The notes beneath the pieces were generated by a model. It was not told where the DNA came from. It was given only the letters and a program-made list of their open reading frames with translations, and did no database searches. The position numbers and the translations under genes are program-made. 64,000 nt of DNA from Pseudoduganella albidiflava (GTDB lineage: Bacteria; Pseudomonadota; Gammaproteobacteria; Burkholderiales; Burkholderiaceae_D), in contig NZ_CP036401.1 of NCBI RefSeq assembly GCF_004322755.1, positions 6,386,001-6,450,000 of the forward strand, given 5' to 3'. The number at the start of each line of letters is the position of its first letter. Position 1 is the first letter of the stretch. Shown here in pieces: positions 1-20,354 of the stretch.

Positions 1-2023
1 CGCCGGCCGGCATCGCGTGCATCAGTCGGCCGCGCAGTGCCACCAGGCGCAACGCGTCGTCCAGCGTGAACACGCCGGCCACGGTGGCGGCCACGTATTC
101 GCCCAGGCTGTGGCCCAGCAGCGCGGCCGGCGCGATCTTCCAGGCCTGCAGCTGCATCGCCAGCGCGTATTCGACGGTGAACAGCGCCGGTTGCGCATGG
201 CGTGTTTCACGCAGCAGCGCGCTGTCCGCCTCCGTGGGGGCCCCGGCCAGCAGCAGCCGGGCCAGGTCGGTGTCGAGGTGGCGCGCCAGCGTGGCGCAGC
301 AGGCATCGAACGTATCGCGGAAGACCGTGAACTGCGCATGCAGCTCGCGCGCCATGCCGGCGTACTGCGAACCCTGGCCCGTGAACAGCAAGGCCAGTTT
401 CTTCGTGGCCGGCAGTGCGGGTGTCTTGCCCGGCTCTTTTGCCAGTTTGTCCAGGTTGCCGATCAGTTCGGCGGCGGTGCGCGCCACCACGGTGCCGCGC
501 TGGTCGAATGCGCGGCGCCCCTCCTGCAGCGTGAACGCCACGTCGTCCAGGTCCGTTTCCGGGTGGCGCTCGAGGAAGCGGGCCAGCTGGCCGGCGGCGC
601 GGCCCAGCGCGCCGGGCGTCTTCGCCGACAGCGGGAAGATGCGCAGCTTCTCGCCCGACACGGTGGGCTTGGTGACCGGCGGCTCCTCCAGGATCAGGTG
701 GGCATTGGTGCCGCCGATGCCGAACGAGCTGACGGCGGCGATCCGCTTGCTGCCGGGCGCCGTGCGCCATTCGTTCAGGCGGTCGTTGACGAAGAACGGC
801 GTCGCCGGGAAATCGATGCGCGGGTTCGGCGTATCGTAATGCAGGCTGGGAGGCAGCATGCCGGAACGCGCGGCCAGCGCGGCCTTGATCACGCCGGCCA
901 CGCCTGCAGCGGGCGCCAGGTGGCCCACGTTGGTTTTCACGGAACCGATCGCGCAATAGCCGCTGCGGTCCGTGTGGGCGCGGAAGGCGCGCGTCAGGGC
1001 GGTGATCTCGATCGGGTCGCCCAGCGACGTGCCGGTGCCGTGCGCCTCGATGTAGCCGATGTCGTCCGGGTTGGTGCGGGCGGCCTTCAGCGCCCGCGTC
1101 ACTGCCTCCACCTGGCCATCGATGCCCGGTGCCGTGTAGCCGGCCTTGTGCGAGCCATCGTTGGTGACGGCCGAGCCGCGGATCACCGCGTAGATGTTGT
1201 CGTCGTCCGCCTCGGCATCTTCCAGGCGCTTCAGCACGATGACGCCCACTCCGCCCTCGGAAAACACGGTGCCCTTGGCGCCCGCGTCGAAGGCGCGGAT
1301 GCAGCCATCGTCCGAATTCAGGCTGCCTTCCGTGTAGTGGTAGCCGTGGCCGGCCGGCACGGTGGCCATCGACCCGCCGGCCAGCGACAGGTCGCATTCG
1401 CCGGCGCGCAGCGCCTGGCACGCCATGTGGATCGCCACCAGCGACGTGGAGCACGCCGTCTGCACCGTGACGGAAGGGCCGGTGAGATTGAGCTTGTAGG
1501 CGACGCGGTTGCTGAGGTAGTCCGGTTCGTTGCCGATGCCGGCGATCAGGTCGCGGTCCGATGCGCACATGATCTCGCGGTTGGAATACACATTATTCAG
1601 GAAGTAGCGCGACAGCCCGGTGCCGGCATACACGGCAGCCGTGCCGCGGTAGCCGTCCGGCGCGTAGCCGGCATCTTCCATCGCCGCCCACGACGCTTCC
1701 AGGAACAGCCGCTGCTGCGGATCGATCAGCTCCGCCTCGCTGGGCGAATAGCCGAAGAAGCCGGCATCGAACTTGTCCACGTCCGGCAGGTGGTAGCCGG
1801 CGCCGACCCAGCCGCCGCCGGCCACCTGCCGCTCGACGTAGGGCACGGTCAGGTAGTCGTGGGCATCGATGCCCGCGCGGATTTCCTCCGGCGTGAACTG
1901 GCGCAGCGCGCTGCGGCTTTCGCACAGCATGTTCCAGAAGCTTTCCACGTCGGGCGCGCCCGGGAAGCGGCCGCTGATGCCGATGATCGCGATCTTGCCG
2001 GACGAAACTTGGTTCTCTTTCAT
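1..2023 (-). CDS. Type I polyketide synthase, KS-AT part (cut by left edge)
   Basis: N-terminal 674 codons of a modular PKS; the rest lies beyond the left edge. The start is the ATG at 2023, preceded by an AGGGGAAC ribosome site. A ketosynthase opens the protein without a long docking region. The KS nucleophile is Cys191 in TACSTS, followed by the two KS histidine motifs EAHGTG and NVGHLAPAAG. The acyltransferase begins after a linker and reaches GHSLGEY and LRGRLM at the edge, so its extender-unit motif is not visible. It follows the Cy-A(Ox)-PCP protein with a 19-bp gap, so it should extend the thiazolyl intermediate with a malonyl-type unit. Whether KR, DH, ER, methyltransferase or thioesterase domains follow cannot be seen. 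The KS-AT assignment is firm; the extender unit is unknown. Confidence 0.93.
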   Translation of the reverse strand, partial: MKENQVSSGKIAIIGISGRFPGAPDVESFWNMLCESRSALRQFTPEEIRAGIDAHDYLTVPYVERQVAGGGWVGAGYHLPDVDKFDAGFFGYSPSEAELIDPQQRLFLEASWAAMEDAGYAPDGYRGTAAVYAGTGLSRYFLNNVYSNREIMCASDRDLIAGIGNEPDYLSNRVAYKLNLTGPSVTVQTACSTSLVAIHMACQALRAGECDLSLAGGSMATVPAGHGYHYTEGSLNSDDGCIRAFDAGAKGTVFSEGGVGVIVLKRLEDAEADDDNIYAVIRGSAVTNDGSHKAGYTAPGIDGQVEAVTRALKAARTNPDDIGYIEAHGTGTSLGDPIEITALTRAFRAHTDRSGYCAIGSVKTNVGHLAPAAGVAGVIKAALAARSGMLPPSLHYDTPNPRIDFPATPFFVNDRLNEWRTAPGSKRIAAVSSFGIGGTNAHLILEEPPVTKPTVSGEKLRIFPLSAKTPGALGRAAGQLARFLERHPETDLDDVAFTLQEGRRAFDQRGTVVARTAAELIGNLDKLAKEPGKTPALPATKKLALLFTGQGSQYAGMARELHAQFTVFRDTFDACCATLARHLDTDLARLLLAGAPTEADSALLRETRHAQPALFTVEYALAMQLQAWKIAPAALLGHSLGEYVAATVAGVFTLDDALRLVALRGRLMHAMPAG

Positions 2024-2042
2024 GGTGTTCCCCTGAATGGTG

Positions 2043-5000
2043 TCATTGAGCCCGGCGGCGGCGGCCGCGCGGTGCGTTGTTGTCATTGGTCGTGCAGGTC
2101 CCGGTGGCCGGCATGGCGGCGCCCTCCACGTGCCGCACCAGGTCGGCGATGGTCGGGTGGCCGAAGAACATGTCGAGCAGGCTCACCTCGCGCGGCAGGC
2201 GGGGCTGGAGCCGCGTGTGAATGCGGATCATGTCCACGGAGGTGCCGCCCAGGTCGAAGAAGTTGTCGTCCGGGCCCACCTGCGCGACGCCGAGCACGTC
2301 CGCCCACAGCGCGCAGATGTCGGCGGCCAGCGGGCTGGTGGCGCCGGCGCGCGTGCTGCCCTGCGCCTGCCTGGCCACCGGCTCCGGCAGCGCCTTGCGG
2401 TCCACCTTGCCGTTGGCGGACAGCGGCAGCGAGTCGAGCCGCACGAACTGGCGCGGCACCATGTACTCGGGCAGGCGGCGGGCCAGGTGGGCGCGCAGGC
2501 CATCCTCGAACGCGGCCTTCGACAGCGGCGCATCCGCATCCGCCGCCTGCTGCCCCGGCAGACCGCCGGCCAGCATGTGCAGGTACATCGCATCGGCACC
2601 CAGCGCGAATGGATCGCCGGCCCGTTCGGCATCGAAGCCGCCCAGCTGCACCAGGCCCAGGCCGGCCGCGGCCGCGGCATCTTCCAGCAGGTGGCTGATG
2701 GCGCCGGCCTCCAGCAGGCACAGCGTGGGTGCCGCCGCGCCGTACTGCGGCTCGATCGCCTGCCGCGAACCGACCAGGAACAGCTGGAACGCGGCGGCGG
2801 CCACGATCGGCTGGTTGCGGCGCGGGTACAGCTCCAGGTCCAGCTCCGCGCCGGCCGGCAGCCGTTGCAGCACGTTGCGCACCGGGTGGTAGTAGTACAT
2901 GCCGGATTCGATCCCCGCCACGCGGCGGATGTGCAGGTACAGCTGCACCGGATACAGGCCACCGGCCGACGCGTAGCGGTAGCGCGGCATGCCATCCTCG
3001 CCGCCCTGGCGCAGCGGTTCGAGCAGGCGGGCCAGGGCTTCCGGCGGAACCGTGTCGGCGGCGAACACCCGCGTCGAACGGCGTGCGATACGCCGCGGCG
3101 CCGTGTCGTTGAGCGCCGTGCCGGCGCCGTCCAGCAGGCGCAGGCCCGGCTGCGACAGCACGCCCTGCAGCTTGGCGGTACTGCCCGCGTCGTCGCGCAG
3201 GTAATAGCCGACCAGCTGGCCGGCCTTGCCGGCGCCCACGCTGGCGACCGCCGTCTGCACGCCCGGCCAGGCATTCATCGCGCTTTCGATCTCGCCCAGC
3301 TCCACGCGGTAGCCGTTGACCTTCACCTGGAAGTCGAGGCGCCCGAGGATTTCCAGCGTGCCGTCGGGCAGCCAGCGCCCCAGGTCGCCGGTGCGATACA
3401 GCCGCTCGCCGCTGCGCGGGCAGGTCACGAAGGCCTGCGCGGTGCGTTCGCCATCGTTCCAGTAGCCGACCGCCACGCCGATGCCGCCGATGCACAGTTC
3501 GCCGGGCACGCCGACCGGGCAATCGTCCAGGTTCGTGTCGCGCACATGGAAGCGCTGGTTCGCCATCGGCTTGCCGTACGGGATGCTGCGCCAGGCGGGA
3601 TCGACTTCGCCGACGGGGTGCAGGACCGACCAGATCGAGGCCTCGGTCGCGCCGCCCAGGCTGTAGATGGCCGCGTTCGGGCACCAGGTGCGCAGCTGCG
3701 CCGGCAATGCCAGCGAGATCCAGTCGCCGCTCATCATCGCCACGCGCAGCCGCGTATCCGGCCGTTCGGCCACGTCGCGCAGGTAGCCGACGTACAGGTC
3801 GAGCAGGGCCGGCACCGTGTTCCACAGCGTGACGCCATGGCGCGCCATGATCTCCGCCCAGTGCGCCGGTTCGCGCGCCTGGCCGGGCGCCGGCAGCACC
3901 AGCGCGCCGCCGGCGCCCAGCACGCCGAAGATGTCCCACACCGACAGGTCGAAGTTGAGCGCGGACAGGCCCAGCACGCGGTCGTTCGCGCCGACGCCCA
4001 TCCGCTGGTTGACGTCGGCGCAGGTGTTCAGCGCGCCGCGGTGGTCGATCGCCACGCCCTTCGGCGTGCCCGTCGAGCCGGACGTGTAGATCACGTACGC
4101 CAGGTCGCCGGGCGCGCGCAGGGCCGGCAGCGGCCGCGGCGTGCCCGGCACCAGCCCATCGAGCTCGATGACCAGGCAACCGGCGATGGAGCGGTGCCGC
4201 AGCGTGGCCGCATCGGTGACGACGGCGGCCGCGCCGGACAGGCGCAGCACTTCATCGATGCGTTCCTGCGGCAGGCCCGGTTCGATCGGCAGGTAGGCGG
4301 TGCCCGCTTCCAGGATGCCCAGCACGGCCACCACCTGGGCGGCCGACTTCGGCAGCATCACGGCCACCAGCGCACCGGTCGGCACCTGGCGGGCGCACAG
4401 CGCATGGGCCAGCGCGTTGGCTTCGCGGTACAGCGCGCCGAAGGTCAGCGTGCGGCCGCCGTCGGCCACCGCCAGGCTGTCCGGCCGCGCATGGCATTGC
4501 GCCAGCAGTGGTTCGTGCAGCAGTCCGGCCGGCACGGGCGCCGTGGTGGCGTTGCTGCGGGCCACCAGGGCCTGCTGGGCGGCCGGCACCAGGTCGAGCC
4601 GCGGGTGCTGCCACGCGGCGCCGTCGCGGGCCAGCCGCTGCAGCAGGCCGCTGAAGGCATCGAACATGGCGTCGACGAAGCCGTGCTGGAACAGTTCATC
4701 CACGCTGTCCCAGTCGATGGCCAGGTCGCCGCCGTACTCGCCGGCCTGGCAGTCGAGCCACACCTGCGGCGTCTGCGTGACGGCATAGGCGGTATGGCCC
4801 AGCCAGTCCAGCGGCGCCACGTCCGTGTCGCCCTGGCCGTTGCCGTTGCCGTTCACATTCCCGTTCAGGGCACCGGTGAAGACCACCGGCATCATCACCG
4901 ACCCGGCGCCGCGCCGGCGCTCGGTGAGTTCGCGCAGCACGCGCACGCCGCTGACGGCGCGGTGGTCGAGGTCCTGCCACAGCTGCCGCTGCACGCCCAG

Positions 5001-6062
5001 CGCGATGTCGGCAAAGGCGCGCGGGGTCGACAGGTCGAACGCCAGCAGCGTGACGGTGGTGAAGTCGCCGACCAGCCGGTCGACGTCCGGGTGGAACGGC
5101 AGCCGGTTGAACAGGGTCAGGTTCAGGGTGAACCGCGGCGACTGCGACCAGCGCCGCACCACGCAGGCATAGATCGACAGCAGCAGCGCGGCCGGCGTGA
5201 TGCGCAGCGCGCCGGCACGCTTCTTCAGCGCTTCCCAGTCGGCGCGCGGCAGGCGCAGGCTGCGGTGCGTGAACTTCGGCGCGGCGATCGATTCCGGGCT
5301 GCGCGCCAGCGGGAATTCCGGCGGCGGCGGCAGGTCGTCCAGCCGGTTGCGCCAGTAGTGCAGCGATTCCTGGAACGCCGGCGTGCCCTCCATCTGCCGC
5401 AGCCCCGCTTCGTAGTCGGCGAACGAGAACGCCAGCGGTGCCAGTTCGCCTTCCGGGTGGTCGTGGTAGTACTGCCAGTCGGCGCTGATCAGGTCGAAAC
5501 TGTGCGCATCCAGGATCAGCACGTCGAGCGACAGGTGCAGGCGCAGCAGGCCGTCCGGCAGCCGGCTGGCGCGGATCTCGAACAGCGGCCACACGTCGGC
5601 CGGCAGCACCTGGTGCGACAGTTCCTCGCGCAGCGCGGCCAGGCGTTCGCCCCGCTCCGCCGCCGGCAGCGCCGACAGGTCTTCCACCCTGAAGCGGTAG
5701 TACGGCACGTCGGCCAGGATGCGCTGGTTGCCGTCCGACTGCATCACGGCGCGCAGCATGTCATGCCGGGCGATGACGCGGTTGAACGCACGTTCCAGTC
5801 CCTGCAAGTCGGCACCGCGTGCCTCGACTTCCAGGTAGCCGTGCGCGGACACGTTGCCCATCGCGAAGCCGCCCTGCCGGCCGACCCAGTAGGCCTGCTG
5901 GATTTCCGTCAGCGGGAAAGGCTTGCGGCGGCGCTCCGGATCGGGGTCCAGCCGCGGCACGCCCTGCCCGCGGGCCACCACTTCGCGCCGTTCGCGCATG
6001 CGTGCCAGCAGCGCTTCGGTCTGGGCGCGGGACAGGCCGGCGATCTTGTCGATGATATCCAT
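2043..6062 (-). CDS. NRPS module Cy-A(Ox)-PCP, predicted cysteine-to-thiazole
   Basis: A 1339-residue single-module NRPS. The start is the ATG at 6062, with AAGGAG 6 nt upstream; upstream in-frame codons overlap the previous gene. Domains: a heterocyclisation (Cy) domain at about residues 25-450, with FPLTEIQQAYWVGR and the diagnostic DxxxxDxxS as DVLILDAHS near residue 180 in place of HHxxxDG; an adenylation domain from about 490, with YTSGSTGTPKG near 657 and LGGATEAS; a nitroreductase-like FMN oxidase (Ox) domain inserted at about 985-1175, before the last A motif (NGKVDRKAL); and a carrier domain with LGGTS near 1271. Reading the pocket by eye gives about D-L-W-N-M-S-L-I, close to the published Cys code DLYNLSLI. 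Expected chemistry: Cys activation, condensation, ring closure to thiazoline, then oxidation to thiazole, as in the epothilone and myxothiazol systems. The Cys call is inference from an eye alignment. Confidence 0.93.
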   Translation of the reverse strand: MDIIDKIAGLSRAQTEALLARMRERREVVARGQGVPRLDPDPERRRKPFPLTEIQQAYWVGRQGGFAMGNVSAHGYLEVEARGADLQGLERAFNRVIARHDMLRAVMQSDGNQRILADVPYYRFRVEDLSALPAAERGERLAALREELSHQVLPADVWPLFEIRASRLPDGLLRLHLSLDVLILDAHSFDLISADWQYYHDHPEGELAPLAFSFADYEAGLRQMEGTPAFQESLHYWRNRLDDLPPPPEFPLARSPESIAAPKFTHRSLRLPRADWEALKKRAGALRITPAALLLSIYACVVRRWSQSPRFTLNLTLFNRLPFHPDVDRLVGDFTTVTLLAFDLSTPRAFADIALGVQRQLWQDLDHRAVSGVRVLRELTERRRGAGSVMMPVVFTGALNGNVNGNGNGQGDTDVAPLDWLGHTAYAVTQTPQVWLDCQAGEYGGDLAIDWDSVDELFQHGFVDAMFDAFSGLLQRLARDGAAWQHPRLDLVPAAQQALVARSNATTAPVPAGLLHEPLLAQCHARPDSLAVADGGRTLTFGALYREANALAHALCARQVPTGALVAVMLPKSAAQVVAVLGILEAGTAYLPIEPGLPQERIDEVLRLSGAAAVVTDAATLRHRSIAGCLVIELDGLVPGTPRPLPALRAPGDLAYVIYTSGSTGTPKGVAIDHRGALNTCADVNQRMGVGANDRVLGLSALNFDLSVWDIFGVLGAGGALVLPAPGQAREPAHWAEIMARHGVTLWNTVPALLDLYVGYLRDVAERPDTRLRVAMMSGDWISLALPAQLRTWCPNAAIYSLGGATEASIWSVLHPVGEVDPAWRSIPYGKPMANQRFHVRDTNLDDCPVGVPGELCIGGIGVAVGYWNDGERTAQAFVTCPRSGERLYRTGDLGRWLPDGTLEILGRLDFQVKVNGYRVELGEIESAMNAWPGVQTAVASVGAGKAGQLVGYYLRDDAGSTAKLQGVLSQPGLRLLDGAGTALNDTAPRRIARRSTRVFAADTVPPEALARLLEPLRQGGEDGMPRYRYASAGGLYPVQLYLHIRRVAGIESGMYYYHPVRNVLQRLPAGAELDLELYPRRNQPIVAAAAFQLFLVGSRQAIEPQYGAAAPTLCLLEAGAISHLLEDAAAAAGLGLVQLGGFDAERAGDPFALGADAMYLHMLAGGLPGQQAADADAPLSKAAFEDGLRAHLARRLPEYMVPRQFVRLDSLPLSANGKVDRKALPEPVARQAQGSTRAGATSPLAADICALWADVLGVAQVGPDDNFFDLGGTSVDMIRIHTRLQPRLPREVSLLDMFFGHPTIADLVRHVEGAAMPATGTCTTNDNNAPRGRRRRAQ

Positions 6063-6072
6063 GTGCTTCTCC

Positions 6073-16950
<10,878 letters not shown>

Positions 16951-16978
16951 CTTCTGCCCCTGATTGTTTTGTCGAATG

Positions 16979-18265
16979 TCAGAAACTTGCCGTCATGCCG
17001 AGGAACAGCACGCTGTCCAGGTAGCGGCGGGTGTCGCCATGCCGCGAGCCGAATGGCACCGTGAGGTTGGCGGCCAGCTTGATGCGGTCGTTCAGGTCGT
17101 GGGAAATCACGATCGTGGTACTGCCGTCCTTCGAGCCCAGGCCGTAGCTGACCTGCGCCACGAGGCTGGTGGACGGGGCGATGCGGCGGTTCACGTATTG
17201 CGCGTAGACCGTGTCGCGGCCGAAGGTGCGGGCATACGGTTGCACCACGGCGCCCAGCTGCCCCGCCGCGGCACCGGCGGCGAAGGGATTACTGAAGGGA
17301 TCACTGCCGCGGAAGCGGCCAGCCTGCGCGACGGCGAACGCGTCCAGCGCCGCGCGCTCGGCCGCCGTGTAGCCCTCGGTGTTGCGGCGGTATTCCAGGT
17401 TCACGGTGCTGCCGCCTTCGAAGGTGTAGGAACCGCCGACAAGCACGTCGTAGTGGCGCTTGCGGTCGTCGGCCCGCGTTGCCAGCTGCCAGTCCTGCGT
17501 GCCGTTGCTCGCGGCGCCCGGTGCCAGGGCCAGCAGCCGGCGCGACCCGCGGAACGTGGCGGCATCGAAGTACACGATGACGGCATCGTTGACGGTCCAC
17601 TGGCCATAGGCCCCGTACTGCTTTCGGCCGGCCCGGTACGAGGCCACGGCGCCGACGGCGAACGCATCGCCCACATGGTCGGCCCGCAACGCTGTTTCGG
17701 GCTTGAATGGCCGCAGCAATTCGCGGTCGCGGCCTTCGTCGACATTGCGCACCAGCGCCACCGTGTTGCGATCGTCGATGCGCCAGCGGGCGCCGGCGAA
17801 ATCGCGCGAGGGCAGTTCCGTGAACGGGTTCACCTGGTTGGTCTCCGTGAAGAACGGGTTCGATGGCGAGGCGAATTGCGAAGGCCCCCACAGCATCAGC
17901 TCGCGGCTGTAGAACAGGTCGACATTGCCGAGGCGCCCTTCCACCAGCCAACTCTGCAGATACGCCTTCGTGTCCCGCTTGTCGCCGCTGGCCGCGCTGG
18001 TGCCGGTGGCCCGGCTGTAGGTCACGCGCGGGCCGATGGCCAGCACGCCGTACTTGCCTTCCATGCGCCAGCGCAGGCGGGCTTGCGCGCCGTGCTCCAT
18101 GCGCGGGATCCCTGCCAGCAGGTTGTCCGGGTTGTAGGGGCTGTCGCCGCGCACGTCGTACAGGGAGCTGAACAGCACCAGGTCGGCGCCGAATTCCGGA
18201 TCGCGGGCCGACACTTCCCCCGCGCAGGCCGCCAGGGTGGCCAGCACTACCAGAGCACATCGCAT
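16979..18265 (-). CDS. Predicted outer-membrane beta-barrel protein of the lipopeptide operon
   Basis: 428 residues. The N-terminus looks like a Sec signal peptide (hydrophobic stretch, then AGEVSA before RD); it also contains LAAC, so a lipoprotein is not fully excluded. The mature part is rich in alternating aromatic/polar stretches of beta-strand type, with many Asn, Asp, Gly and Tyr, and the chain ends in Phe (GMTASF), the usual C-terminal signature of BAM-inserted barrels. I do not recognise the family; its size suits a barrel of about 16-18 strands. It lies 28 bp ahead of the FAAL synthase and about 100 bp after the LolA-like gene, on the same strand, so it is most simply an outer-membrane component for handling or exporting the synthase product. 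This role is inferred from position only. Confidence 0.75.
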   Translation of the reverse strand: MRCALVVLATLAACAGEVSARDPEFGADLVLFSSLYDVRGDSPYNPDNLLAGIPRMEHGAQARLRWRMEGKYGVLAIGPRVTYSRATGTSAASGDKRDTKAYLQSWLVEGRLGNVDLFYSRELMLWGPSQFASPSNPFFTETNQVNPFTELPSRDFAGARWRIDDRNTVALVRNVDEGRDRELLRPFKPETALRADHVGDAFAVGAVASYRAGRKQYGAYGQWTVNDAVIVYFDAATFRGSRRLLALAPGAASNGTQDWQLATRADDRKRHYDVLVGGSYTFEGGSTVNLEYRRNTEGYTAAERAALDAFAVAQAGRFRGSDPFSNPFAAGAAAGQLGAVVQPYARTFGRDTVYAQYVNRRIAPSTSLVAQVSYGLGSKDGSTTIVISHDLNDRIKLAANLTVPFGSRHGDTRRYLDSVLFLGMTASF

Positions 18266-18364
18266 GTGGAACCTCGTTGGTGGTGGATTGGGCCTGCTTC
18301 AATCGTGGACTTGATCGATCGTGGACTTGATCAGACCAGGACTTGATTGCCCATCAGTTGCGCA

Positions 18365-19123
18365 TCAATTCCGCGTCAGGTTCGCCAGGCTGAGCGTGGC
18401 CGATGAGATGTCGTCGACCTTCACGTCCCAGTATTTGAGGATGGTGCGCTTGGAAGGTTCGAGCGCGTCGGCGATTTCCATCCTGCTGACGAAGCGCACG
18501 GTCCGGCCGTCATGGCGCACGTGGTTGTCGTATTCGATGCGCGCGGTCTTGAGCACGTTGCCGGACACGGCGAAGTACTCGGCCTTGATGCCGAGGGCGT
18601 TTTCCTTGTCGATGAAGTAGCGGATGCGGTCATACGCCACCGAGCCCGATTTCGCCTTCAGGTCCAGCACCCAGACGGAGCGGCCATCGACGGTGCCTTC
18701 GCCCACCAGCGTGGCATCGTAGTCGCGGCTGTAGTTGGTGGTGGCGATGTCGCCATTCGACGCTTCGCCCAGCATGCGCTGGCGTGGCGAGATGGCGACG
18801 GGCTTGCGCACGTCCGGCGAGGCGAACCACATATTGCGGCCCTGCATCAGCATGCGGTTGCCGCGTACCCGCGGCGGCTCGGTAAAGCTGATCAGGCTGT
18901 CGGTGGCGGCGGCCTGGATCTGCAGCTTCAGCTCGGAACCGGGCTGGCCGTCGCGGATCTCGGTGACGCTGCTGTTCAGCTGCACGCCTTTCAGCCCGCC
19001 GCCGCGCGCCATGTCGCTCTGTTCGAGCAGCTTGTTGGGGTCGGGCGCTACGGGCGCGGCTTGCGCCTCGAATGTCACGGCGGCCGCCAGCAACAGCCGC
19101 ACCAGGTTTTTTGCGTTAAACAT
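18365..19123 (-). CDS. LolA-like outer-membrane lipoprotein-sorting protein
   Basis: 252 residues with a signal peptide (start MFNAKNLVRLLLAAAV, likely cleavage after AQA). The mature part has the plan of the periplasmic proteins annotated as outer membrane lipoprotein-sorting protein (COG2834, LolA/LolB-like half-barrel): DPNKLLEQSD near the N-terminus, then alternating strands with MLMQGRNMWF, ISPRQRMLGE and WVLDLKAK. Such proteins bind acyl chains in a hydrophobic half-barrel. The start ATG at 19123 overlaps the end of the permease gene by 8 nt, so the two are translationally coupled. With the ABC ATPase and permease it would form a LolDE/LolA-like relay; here it is plausibly devoted to the lipopeptide of the adjacent synthase rather than to bulk lipoproteins. 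Family call is good; the cargo is inference. Confidence 0.8.
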   Translation of the reverse strand: MFNAKNLVRLLLAAAVTFEAQAAPVAPDPNKLLEQSDMARGGGLKGVQLNSSVTEIRDGQPGSELKLQIQAAATDSLISFTEPPRVRGNRMLMQGRNMWFASPDVRKPVAISPRQRMLGEASNGDIATTNYSRDYDATLVGEGTVDGRSVWVLDLKAKSGSVAYDRIRYFIDKENALGIKAEYFAVSGNVLKTARIEYDNHVRHDGRTVRFVSRMEIADALEPSKRTILKYWDVKVDDISSATLSLANLTRN

Positions 19124-20354
19124 GAGAAAGTGCTCCGGTGATGTTACGGCGCGACGCGCGCCGGGCGGGCAGGTAGGAGGCCAGGGCGGCCAGGACTACC
19201 AGCGTGAACAGGGAACCGCCGAGGTTGGCGGCGACGAGCTCGACGACGAGCGGCACTTCGGCGGCCGCGTCCGGCGGCATGTAGGTGATGCCGGCGCCGT
19301 TGATGAGGAAGCCGGCGGCCAGCGTGATGGCGATGCCGAGGCCGCAGCCGATGGCCACGATCAGCATGCCTTCCAGCACGAACAGGCTGTCCAGCGTGCG
19401 CACCTGCATGCCCAGCGCGCGCAGCGTGCCGATCTCGCGGGTGCGTTCGGTGATCGTCATGCCCATCGTGTTGAACACACTGGCGAGCACGACGATGGCG
19501 ACGACGACGCTGATGAACAGGTACATCATGTCGAACAGGCTTTTCACCTGGTTGTAGTAGACCGACAGCGTGCGCCAGTCGCGCACCTCGACGGGGATGC
19601 CTTCGGCGGCCAGCACCTTCTTCACGGCGGCGGCGGTGGCCGGCAGGTCGCTGCCGTCTTCCAGCAGCAGCACGATGCGCTCGGCGCCTTCGAAGGCCAT
19701 CAGGCGGCGCGCCGTGGCCAGCGACACCAGCACGAACTTGTCGTCGGTGCCCAGGCTGCCGGTGGCGGACGCTTCCAGCATTTCGATGCCGACCGCGTTG
19801 ACCATGCCGTCCAGCGTGGCGCCCAGCAGCGTGGCATCGCTGCCCACTTTCAGGCCCAGCGACTCGGCCAGCCGCTTGCCGAACACGGCGCCCTGGGTGC
19901 GCTGCGGATCGAGCTTGCCGGGCTGGTCCGCATACTTTTCGCCGCGCAGCGCAAGCATGTCCTCGGCGCGCATGCCCTCGCCGATATAGATGCGCGAGGT
20001 GTCGCCGTTGCTGACCAGGCCCGACATCGTGATGCGCGGGCTGACCAGCTTGACGCCGGGCAGTGCCGACAGCCGGGACGTGGCCCGCGCCAGTTCGCGG
20101 TCGGTGAAGGCATACCGGCGCGGGTCTTGCGCGCCCTTGTCGAACAGGCCGGGCTTGCCGACGGTGAGGTGGCCGAGCCGTTCGCCGACGATGACCTCGT
20201 CTTCGAGCGAGCTGTAGACGGATACGAAATAGCCCTCGAACAGCGACAGGGCAACGAAGCCGATGACGACCGAGGCCAGCGTGGCCATGCTGCGCCGGCG
20301 GTTGCGGGCCGCGTTGCGGGCGGCGAGCTTGAAGCGGGTGATCATGTCCATCAT
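19116..20354 (-). CDS. ABC transporter permease, FtsX / LolC-E type
   Basis: 412 residues, the usual length for LolC/LolE. It has one N-terminal membrane helix (about residues 22-45, RRSMATLASVVIGFVALSLF), a large periplasmic domain (about 50-280), then three C-terminal helices of the FtsX domain (about 285-400), including the conserved coupling segment NTMGMTITERTREIGTLRALG. This matches LolCDE/MacB-type mechanotransmission permeases, which move substrates already in the periplasmic leaflet instead of pumping them through the inner membrane. Only one permease gene is present, so a homodimer is likely. The start overlaps the stop of the ATPase gene by 4 nt (ATGA) and the end overlaps the LolA-like gene by 8 nt. 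Confidence 0.9.
   Translation of the reverse strand: MMDMITRFKLAARNAARNRRRSMATLASVVIGFVALSLFEGYFVSVYSSLEDEVIVGERLGHLTVGKPGLFDKGAQDPRRYAFTDRELARATSRLSALPGVKLVSPRITMSGLVSNGDTSRIYIGEGMRAEDMLALRGEKYADQPGKLDPQRTQGAVFGKRLAESLGLKVGSDATLLGATLDGMVNAVGIEMLEASATGSLGTDDKFVLVSLATARRLMAFEGAERIVLLLEDGSDLPATAAAVKKVLAAEGIPVEVRDWRTLSVYYNQVKSLFDMMYLFISVVVAIVVLASVFNTMGMTITERTREIGTLRALGMQVRTLDSLFVLEGMLIVAIGCGLGIAITLAAGFLINGAGITYMPPDAAAEVPLVVELVAANLGGSLFTLVVLAALASYLPARRASRRNITGALSHV

Noticed and set aside
207..1925. Minus-strand frames at 207-1568 and 1593-1925
   Set aside because: They lie in the wrong phase relative to the KS-AT frame that starts at 2023, which has the full KS and AT motifs and runs off the left edge.
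16979..18265. Lipoprotein call from LAAC in the signal region of the barrel protein
   Set aside because: The C-terminal Phe and strand-rich sequence fit an integral outer-membrane barrel better, and a normal cleavage site follows. Left open but not called.
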